Part shown: positions 5,754 through 10,427 of the stretch, piece after piece
Layout: every line of letters starts with the position of its first letter
How positions within the stretch are numbered: position 1 is the stretch's first letter
Source of the DNA: CAUZFZ01 sp963579025
GTDB lineage: Bacteria > Planctomycetota > Planctomycetia > Planctomycetales > Planctomycetaceae
Length of the DNA: 10,427 nt
Reading direction: 5' to 3'
Assembly: GCA_963579025.1 (NCBI GenBank)
Contig: CAUZFZ010000252.1
Span: forward strand, 1-10,427
Position numbers and translations under genes: made by a program
The notes under the pieces: generated by a model
Told to the model about the DNA's origin: nothing
What the model saw: only the letters and a program-made list of their open reading frames with translations
The model's database searches: none

Positions 5754-6686
5754 TCAGGACATGAATTCCGGATTGATGAAGCCCAGCAGGAACGGTCCGA
5801 GAATCACTATGACGGTCGCCGCCATGACAAGCACGCTGGGCAACAGCATCTTGACTCCGGCCTCGCCCGCGATCGTCTCACCACGCTGCGTTCGTTTGAT
5901 CCTCAGAACGTCGGCCTGAGTCCGAAACACAGTGGCCAGCGGCGTTCCCAGTGTCTCGCCCTGGATGATCGAGCCAATGATCGACGTAATTTCGTCATCA
6001 CTCAGCCGCTCACGCATGGATTCGAGTGCCATCGCGCGGCTCTTGCCCATGCTGATCTCGGCGAGTACTCGGCCGAATTCCACACCGACGGGCTGGTCGC
6101 GAAACTCGTCCACGCCTTCGCGCAGCGCGTTGAGAAACGTCGCCCCGGCTTCCATCAGCAGCGTGACCAGGTCCAGCAGGAAGGGCATTTTCTTCTTGAT
6201 CTGGAACAGCCGGTAATGCGCCTGCGAGGCCAGTCTTCGACGGAGCCAGTACGCCGTCAGCCCGGTCAGGACAAATGTGAGCACCAGTCCCGGAGCCCCC
6301 ATAACTTCGACGCACACGCAAAAATAAGCCGGCATGATGAGCAGAGCGATCACCTGCAACCGGGCCAGGAATTCTTCTGGTGTCCAGAATCGAGAGAATC
6401 CCGCGGCCTGAATCTCTCGCTCAACTTCCGGAAGACCGCCGTGAAACATGCCGCGATTGAACAGCGAGAGTGGCACGATGATCGGGTAGAACACTCGATA
6501 CACCGTGCTGTGCTGCCGCAATTCGTTGATGCGATTGACGTCGTATCGCCACTCGTCGTCCTGTTCGAGGTCTTCTGAATAGAGCGTGTTGCGGATTGTC
6601 CGAATCAGCACGTACAGAGCGGCCCCCACGAGCCCGCTGGCAAGGAACGCGATTGCGGCGGTACCGGGTTGAACAGCGAGTGACAT
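5754..6686 (-). CDS. tadC: Type II secretion system F-domain membrane protein, TadC-like
   Basis: A 310-residue inner-membrane platform protein of the Tad / type IVc pilus (tight adherence) machinery, where TadB and TadC anchor the assembly ATPase TadA. Predicted topology: a membrane segment at about 9-29, a cytoplasmic stretch with charged residues, a hydrophobic pair at about 109-128 and 131-149, the conserved T2SSF cytoplasmic domain at about 165-275, and a last segment at about 280-303. Typical TadC blocks are MPFLLDLVTLLMEAGATF (167-184) and SIIQGETLGTPLATVF (239-254), followed by QADVLRIKRTQRGE (257-270). The ATG at 6684-6686 has AGGG about 7-10 bases upstream. No other tad gene (tadA, tadB, flp, cpaB) flanks it: the next gene on the left is the repeat protein and on the right the divergent argB, so it is either solitary or dispersed as often happens in planctomycetes. 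TadB is the main alternative name; the two are homologous. Confidence 0.85.
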   Translation of the reverse strand: MSLAVQPGTAAIAFLASGLVGAALYVLIRTIRNTLYSEDLEQDDEWRYDVNRINELRQHSTVYRVFYPIIVPLSLFNRGMFHGGLPEVEREIQAAGFSRFWTPEEFLARLQVIALLIMPAYFCVCVEVMGAPGLVLTFVLTGLTAYWLRRRLASQAHYRLFQIKKKMPFLLDLVTLLMEAGATFLNALREGVDEFRDQPVGVEFGRVLAEISMGKSRAMALESMRERLSDDEITSIIGSIIQGETLGTPLATVFRTQADVLRIKRTQRGETIAGEAGVKMLLPSVLVMAATVIVILGPFLLGFINPEFMS

Positions 6687-6845
6687 GGCCTGCCCTGTCT
6701 TCGTGATCGACGTTTCGATGGCTCACCGGTTGAGTCTGACGGTCATCGTGAATGAGTGGCGGACGAACCGCAACTCCGATTGGCGACGCTTCGCAACCGG
6801 AGTTAATCGCCCCGGAGCGTAAATCGGCTCCACGTCGCGACGCTT

Positions 6846-6872
6846 TTGCACGAACGGGCACAAGCGTACAAT
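6846..6872 (+). promoter_or_regulatory. Candidate sigma70-type promoter for argB
   Basis: TACAAT (6867-6872) is a good -10 match, and TTTGCA/TTGCAC (6845-6851) upstream is a reasonable -35 at 15-16 bp spacing, slightly short. Transcription would start near 6879, giving a leader of about 30 bases before the argB GTG. The 220-bp divergent gap also holds an imperfect direct repeat, GCGACGCTT..GCA at 6783-6796 and 6837-6850, the second copy overlapping the -35, and a 7-bp dyad AACTCCG/CGGAGTT. No recognisable ARG box of the ArgR type is visible. Confidence 0.35.
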
Positions 6873-6906
6873 CCGTGGCTTTTCCCGGCACTCAAGGCAA
6901 AACACA

Positions 6907-7785
6907 GTGGACGAAGCGATCCGCAAGGCCCGCGTTCTGATCGAGGCACTCGGCTGGATCCGCCAGTTTCGGGATCGGCATGTCGTCATCAAACTCGGCG
7001 GCAGCGCGCTCGACGATCCGAAGTCTGTTCGCTCGTTTCTGACCGACGTGCTGTTCTTCGAAACTGTCGGCATGAAGCCCGTCATCATTCATGGTGGCGG
7101 CAAGGAAATCAGTCAGGGCATGGCGGACGCGGGAATCGAGCCCCGCTGGGTGCAGGGTCGCCGCTTCACCGATCAGGCGACCCTCGACATCGCCACGAAC
7201 GTGCTGGCCGGCGACATCTGTAACCGTCTGGTCGATGAGATTCACGACCTGGGTGGTGATGCCGTGGGTCTGAGCTACCTGAGTGGAAAGAACCTGCTCA
7301 TTGGAAAACGACTGTCTCTCACCGGGGATAGCGGGGAAGACATCGATCTCGGATTCGTCGGCGAGGTTACCGAGATCAACCGCGAGTTCCTCGACGCAGC
7401 CGCCTCGGCCGGGCAGATTCCAATCATTCCGTGCGTTGCCATCGACCGGACTGGTCAGCGACTGAACGTCAACGGGGACACGGCGGCGGCAGCAGTTGCA
7501 AGGTTGCTCAAGGCCGAGAAGCTTGTCTTCGTCAGCGATGTCCCCGGCATCCTGCGTGATCGGGACGACGCAGATTCACTGATTTCGCATATCACTGTCC
7601 CTCGTTGCCGCGGACTGATCGCCGATGGAACGATCGCGGCGGGAATGGTGCCCAAGGTCGAAGCCGCCCTGGAGGCCATCGAGGCCGGCGTCGGAAAACT
7701 TCACATCGTGGACGGTCGCATGCCGCACTCGGTGCTGCTCGAGATTTACTCAGATAAGGGCGTCGGTACAGAAATCGTTCCATAA
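6907..7785 (+). CDS. argB: Acetylglutamate kinase
   Basis: ArgB (292 residues) phosphorylates N-acetyl-L-glutamate with ATP, the second step of arginine synthesis, in the cytoplasm. Amino-acid kinase family motifs are complete: VVIKLGGSAL with Lys29 (26-35), the HGGGKEIS glycine loop (62-69), NVNGDTAAAAVA with Asp191 (187-198), FVSDVPGI (208-215) and GMVPKVEAA with Lys250 (246-254). About 25 residues precede the first strand (KARVLIEALGWIRQFRDR), matching the extra N-terminal helix of hexameric, arginine-inhibited kinases; the C-terminal HSVLLEIYSDKGVGT also matches the signature of that class. Feedback inhibition by arginine is therefore likely, and this would be the flux-controlling enzyme. 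The start is GTG at 6907-6909, with AAGG nine bases before it; no in-frame ATG lies near. First gene of argB-argD-argF, with a 134-bp gap to argD. Confidence 0.97.
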   Translation: MDEAIRKARVLIEALGWIRQFRDRHVVIKLGGSALDDPKSVRSFLTDVLFFETVGMKPVIIHGGGKEISQGMADAGIEPRWVQGRRFTDQATLDIATNVLAGDICNRLVDEIHDLGGDAVGLSYLSGKNLLIGKRLSLTGDSGEDIDLGFVGEVTEINREFLDAAASAGQIPIIPCVAIDRTGQRLNVNGDTAAAAVARLLKAEKLVFVSDVPGILRDRDDADSLISHITVPRCRGLIADGTIAAGMVPKVEAALEAIEAGVGKLHIVDGRMPHSVLLEIYSDKGVGTEIVP

Positions 7786-7856
7786 CGCCGCCATCTCGAT
7801 GAGGGGCGGTATTCCGCTGCCTGAGACTGCGACTTTGTCACGAACCAATTGCGAGG

Positions 7857-7875
7857 ACCACCTGTCCGTGGTGGT
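7857..7875 (+). terminator. Hairpin in the argB-argD gap, possible partial terminator or processing site
   Basis: ACCACC (7857-7862) pairs with GGTGGT (7870-7875) around a 7-nt loop and is followed by TTCCCTCTC. The stem is short and the tail only modestly T-rich, so full termination is unlikely. It lies in the 134-bp gap between argB and argD, an unusually wide gap for a single transcript, and ends about 45 bases before the argD start. Confidence 0.3.
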
Positions 7876-7919
7876 TTCCCTCTCGCCAGTTTGAACAAAA
7901 CAAGTTGAAAGGAAGTCAC

Positions 7920-9131
7920 GTGGACCCAGCCGCAGCCATGTCCAGCCCGGACCGAGTCGTTCAGTTTGAGAAGCATGTTATTCCCAATTACGGTCGCTAC
8001 CCGATCAGCCTGGTGCGCGGTGAGGGGTCGCACGTCTGGGACGCTGAGGGGAATCGCTATCTCGACCTGTTCCCCGGCTGGGGTTGCAACATTCTGGGGC
8101 ACTGCCCGCCTCGCGTGGTCGAGGCCATTCAACAACAGGCGGCCAGGCTGATCCATATACCGAACACCTGGTACACAGAACCGCAGGGCGATTTCGCAGA
8201 GTTGCTGTGTACTCGCAGCTTCGGCAAAGCGTTTTTCTGCAACAGCGGGTCGGAAGCCAACGAAGGCGCGATCAAGCTGGCACGACTGCACGGGATGAAA
8301 GAGGGCCGGTACAAGATCATCACCTTCGAACGCGGCTTTCATGGGCGGACGCTCGCCACAACGACCGCCACCGCCCAACCGAAGTACCAGGAAGGGCTTG
8401 GTCCACTCGTCGCTGGCTTCTCGTATGCTCCGTACGGTGACCTCGATGCTGTCGCGGAAATGGTCGACCACGAAACCTGCGGGATCATGATCGAGCCGGT
8501 TCAGGGCGAAGGCGGCGTCCGCATTCCGCCGGATGGATTTCTGCAGGGACTGCGCCGCATTGCCGATGACAACGGCTGCCTGTTGATCTTCGACGAAGTG
8601 CAGACAGGCATGGCCCGAACTGGAAGCTGGCTGGCGTATCAGCAGTTCGACGTCAAACCGGACGTGATGACGATGGCAAAGGGCATCGCGGCGGGAGTCG
8701 CGTGCGGGGCCCTCATCACCACAAGCGAGCTTGCTCCCGACTTGCGGCCTGGCATGCATGCCTCAACATTTGGCGGCAATCCTCTTGCCATGGCCGCTGG
8801 GATCGCGACGGTTCAGACAATCGAGGAAGACGGCCTGCTCGACAATGTGGCGCAGCGAGCCGCGGAATTCCGTCAGCATTTTGAACAGCTCAAGGCTGAA
8901 CTGCCGATCATCGGCGAGGTCCGCGTCATGGGCATGATGGTCGGCGTCGACCTGACAATCCCGTCGGGCCCTGCTGTCGGCAAATGCATGGAGCGAGGTT
9001 TGCTGATCAATGCGACTCAGGACACGGTTGTGCGACTGCTCCCGCCGCTGAACGTCACCCCCGAGCAGGTCGAGGAGGGTTGTTCAATCCTCTCTGACGT
9101 GCTGAAGGAAATGGCCGCCGAGGCCGTGTAG
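7920..9131 (+). CDS. argD: Acetylornithine aminotransferase (class III, PLP-dependent)
   Basis: ArgD transfers an amino group from glutamate to N-acetylglutamate 5-semialdehyde, giving N-acetylornithine; related enzymes also serve the lysine pathway. With a GTG start at 7920-7922 it has 403 residues, normal for the family. That start is preferred because AAAGGAAG (7908-7915) lies at proper spacing; a TTG at 7905 would overlap this site, and an ATG at 7938 has none. Motifs: FPGWGCNILGH (51-61), CNSGSEANEGAIK (107-119), GFHGRT (139-144), EPVQGEGGV (192-200), FDEVQTGMARTG (224-235) with the pyridine-nitrogen Asp225, MAKGIAAG with the Schiff-base Lys254 (252-259), HASTFGGNPLA (280-290) and the substrate-binding Arg of VVRLLPPL near 372. 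It sits between argB and argF. GABA or succinylornithine transaminase are homologous alternatives, but the context argues for ArgD. Confidence 0.95.
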   Translation: MDPAAAMSSPDRVVQFEKHVIPNYGRYPISLVRGEGSHVWDAEGNRYLDLFPGWGCNILGHCPPRVVEAIQQQAARLIHIPNTWYTEPQGDFAELLCTRSFGKAFFCNSGSEANEGAIKLARLHGMKEGRYKIITFERGFHGRTLATTTATAQPKYQEGLGPLVAGFSYAPYGDLDAVAEMVDHETCGIMIEPVQGEGGVRIPPDGFLQGLRRIADDNGCLLIFDEVQTGMARTGSWLAYQQFDVKPDVMTMAKGIAAGVACGALITTSELAPDLRPGMHASTFGGNPLAMAAGIATVQTIEEDGLLDNVAQRAAEFRQHFEQLKAELPIIGEVRVMGMMVGVDLTIPSGPAVGKCMERGLLINATQDTVVRLLPPLNVTPEQVEEGCSILSDVLKEMAAEAV

Positions 9132-9148
9132 TATTCCCGTCCCCTCGA

Positions 9149-9178
9149 AAGCCCGGTTTCTGCTCTGAAACCGGGCTT
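9149..9178 (+). terminator. Strong hairpin between argD and argF
   Basis: AAGCCCGGTTTC (9149-9160) pairs perfectly over 12 bp with GAAACCGGGCTT (9167-9178) around a 6-nt loop, 17 bases after the argD stop codon, followed by CTTCAATTC. The stem quality is that of an intrinsic terminator, though the T-tail is interrupted. Since argF begins only 28 bases further on and on the same strand, the hairpin would end most argD transcripts, or let argF be read through at a reduced level, or stabilise the argBD message. Confidence 0.75.
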
Positions 9179-9205
9179 CTTCAATTCTCCGCGGAAGTTA
9201 TTGCC

Positions 9206-10120
9206 ATGCGACACCTCACATCCCTGTTCGATCTGACTCCCGATGACGTGATGGACATCATCGAAACCGCGCAGAACCTCAAGGATAAACTGGCCGTCGG
9301 CGAACGCCCCGCGCTGCTTGAGAATCACGTGCTGACTCAGATCTATGACAAACCATCGCTGCGAACACGGTTGAGTTTCGACACAGCGATGGTCCACCTG
9401 GGAGGCGAGAGCGAATTCTTTACGGGCAAAGATGCTGGCATGTACGGCCGCGAATCCCTGCCGGACGTGGCCCGCGTCGTCAGCGGCATCTCCGACGCCG
9501 TCGTGCTGAGGACGTTCTCACATGCGACGATCGAGGAATTCACTCGCTGGTCGCAGTGTCCTGTCATCAATGGCCTCTCGGACGACTTCCATCCCTGTCA
9601 GGCTCTGACGGATCTGTTCACTGTTCGCGAAGTCTTCGGTGCCCTGACCAATGAACGCATCGTCTTCGTCGGTGACGGCAATAACGTTTCAGCGTCGTTG
9701 TCCATCATCACGGCCATGCTGAGCCTGCCGTTCACTTTGTGTTGTCCGCCCGGTTACGAATTGCCGGGCGAGTTTCACACGCGAATCCGGGACAAATATC
9801 CGGATGCGGACTTCACTCTCTCGCACAATCCCGTGGAAGCGGTCGAAAAGGCCGATGTCATATACACGGACGTCTGGGCCAGCATGGGCCAGGAATCCGA
9901 GGCAGACACACGGGGTAAGGACTTCGCCAGTTTCCAGGTCAACTCGGAACTGCTCGCGAAAGCCCCGAAAGATTGCCGCTTCATGCACGACCTGCCCGCG
10001 CGGCGCGGGCTGGAAGTGACCGACGAAGTCATGGACGGCCCACACAGCATCGTCTTCCGCCAGGCCGAAAACCGCATGCACCTGGCGAAAGGCCTGCTCG
10101 CCTGGCTGCTACGCTCGTGA
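9206..10120 (+). CDS. argF: Ornithine carbamoyltransferase (with HDLP in place of HCLP)
   Basis: The 304-residue enzyme makes citrulline from ornithine and carbamoyl phosphate, the sixth step of arginine synthesis. Landmarks: KPSLRTRLSF (49-58), the carbamoyl-phosphate loop, with SLRTR where many family members have STRTR; FHPCQALTD (128-136), including the conserved HPCQ; FVGDGNNVSAS (154-164) opening the ornithine domain; and TDVWASMGQE (221-230), the SMG loop that marks ornithine rather than aspartate specificity. The usual HCLP motif near the C-terminus reads HDLP here (261-264, FMHDLPARRG), so the cysteine that helps position ornithine is replaced by Asp262. The last block, SIVFRQAENRMHLAKGLLAW, is normal. 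The ATG at 9206-9208 has GGAAG about 9 bases upstream. It is the third arg gene in a row, separated from argD by a 74-bp gap containing a hairpin. Acetyl- or succinylornithine carbamoyltransferase is less likely given the SMG loop. Confidence 0.95.
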   Translation: MRHLTSLFDLTPDDVMDIIETAQNLKDKLAVGERPALLENHVLTQIYDKPSLRTRLSFDTAMVHLGGESEFFTGKDAGMYGRESLPDVARVVSGISDAVVLRTFSHATIEEFTRWSQCPVINGLSDDFHPCQALTDLFTVREVFGALTNERIVFVGDGNNVSASLSIITAMLSLPFTLCCPPGYELPGEFHTRIRDKYPDADFTLSHNPVEAVEKADVIYTDVWASMGQESEADTRGKDFASFQVNSELLAKAPKDCRFMHDLPARRGLEVTDEVMDGPHSIVFRQAENRMHLAKGLLAWLLRS

Positions 10121-10138
10121 GAGGACCTGACGCCTGTT

Positions 10139-10245
10139 CCGTTCGTAGTAACCGCATTTATGCCGTTCTCCGAGACCAGCGTCCTCGCTGTTTGTGCGTT
10201 CCACGCAAGGCGAACCCGATGAACCCTACGAACGGTGAGGACGCC
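10139..10245. repeat. Interlocking inverted repeats downstream of argF
   Basis: Two perfect dyads overlap: CCGTTCGTAG (10139-10148) with CTACGAACGG (10226-10235), and GCGTCCTC (10179-10186) with GAGGACGC (10237-10244). They cannot both form as simple nested stems, because their left partners nest one way and right partners the other. AGCG-tcct-CGCT (10178-10189) is a further small hairpin. This may be the left part of a composite element continuing into the inverted repeat at 10249-10382, or a remnant of an older insertion. No gene is seen in 10121-10427. Confidence 0.4.
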
Positions 10246-10248
10246 AGC

Positions 10249-10382
10249 TCGGCGCGGGTCTCCTGACCCCGCCGGAGACCCGACCGAAGGTCTCCCACGG
10301 GCGACCGAATCACTAACGATCTGCTCATAGATCCGGGAGACCTGCGGTCAACGTGTCGGCGGGACCAGGAGACCCGCGCCGA
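10249..10382. repeat. MITE-like inverted repeat, 48-nt arms
   Basis: Bases 10249-10296 and the reverse complement of 10335-10382 align without gaps over 48 positions with 38 identities, the outermost 17 (TCGGCGCGGGTCTCCTG) being perfect; the 38-nt centre is unrelated. Inside the left arm CGGGTCTCC (10255-10263) and GGAGACCCG (10274-10282) make a second, 9-bp hairpin that is not conserved in the right arm. No open frame crosses it. The form suggests a non-autonomous element or a dispersed planctomycete intergenic repeat. I recall GACCGAAGGTCTCCC-like strings recurring in planctomycetes, which is memory rather than a search. It may also work as a bidirectional transcript end behind argF. Confidence 0.65.
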
Positions 10383-10427
10383 ACGAGTGAATCAACCAGG
10401 CCCGATCAACCAAACCTGTCCAATCCG

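Noticed and set aside
7746..8759. Minus-strand open frame of 337 codons opposite argD
   Set aside because: It covers the argB end, the gap and most of argD in antisense; high-GC third positions leave the opposite strand open. It has no family resemblance, and argD is certain.
9973..10266. Plus-strand open frame running from the argF end into the downstream repeats
   Set aside because: Its first half overlaps argF in another frame and its second half is dyad-rich non-coding DNA; composition is Arg/Pro/Ala-rich without motif.
1..10427. tRNA or rRNA genes
   Set aside because: No cloverleaf with the conserved GTTCGA-type T-loop and D-loop pairings, and no rRNA-like stretch, was found on either strand by eye.

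Overview
The window looks like chromosomal DNA of a planctomycete (phylum Planctomycetota). The reasons are moderately high GC, loosely packed genes with gaps of about 70-340 bp, weak or absent Shine-Dalgarno sites in front of most genes, and formylmethanofuran dehydrogenase-type C1 genes in a bacterium that also carries ordinary bacterial arginine genes. Assignment below phylum is not possible from this sequence.

Layout, left to right. Bases 1-518 hold a possible 3' end of a plus-strand gene and a short minus-strand RhuM-family gene that stops where the family's second half should begin. Bases 641-4282 are a minus-strand C1-transfer cluster, read in the order fwdD (4282-3938), fwdB (3807-2464), fwdA (2299-641). 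Bases 4405-5403, also minus strand, encode a basic protein built from four repeats of about 75 residues with no function I can name. Bases 5404-5753 are non-coding and carry a REP-like hairpin with 24-nt arms. Bases 5754-6686 (minus) encode a solitary TadC-type type II secretion F-domain membrane protein. From 6907 to 10120 the plus strand carries argB, argD and argF, three arginine-biosynthesis genes; a strong hairpin lies between argD and argF. The last 300 bases have no gene but contain a 48-nt-arm inverted repeat.

How the genes work together. ArgB phosphorylates N-acetylglutamate, ArgD transaminates the derived semialdehyde to N-acetylornithine, and ArgF carbamoylates ornithine to citrulline; argC, argJ, argG and argH must lie elsewhere. 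FwdA, FwdB and FwdD are the amidohydrolase, catalytic-pterin and pterin-binding subunits of a formylmethanofuran dehydrogenase-type complex, which in bacteria serves tetrahydromethanopterin-linked formaldehyde/formate metabolism. FwdC, Ftr and the ferredoxin-type subunits are not in the window.

Points most worth following: FwdB keeps all the cysteines expected for a [4Fe-4S] cluster and a metal ligand, and a FwdD partner is present, so a redox-active enzyme is plausible; the uncharacterised 75-residue repeat protein; and an ornithine carbamoyltransferase with Asp in place of Cys in its HCLP motif.
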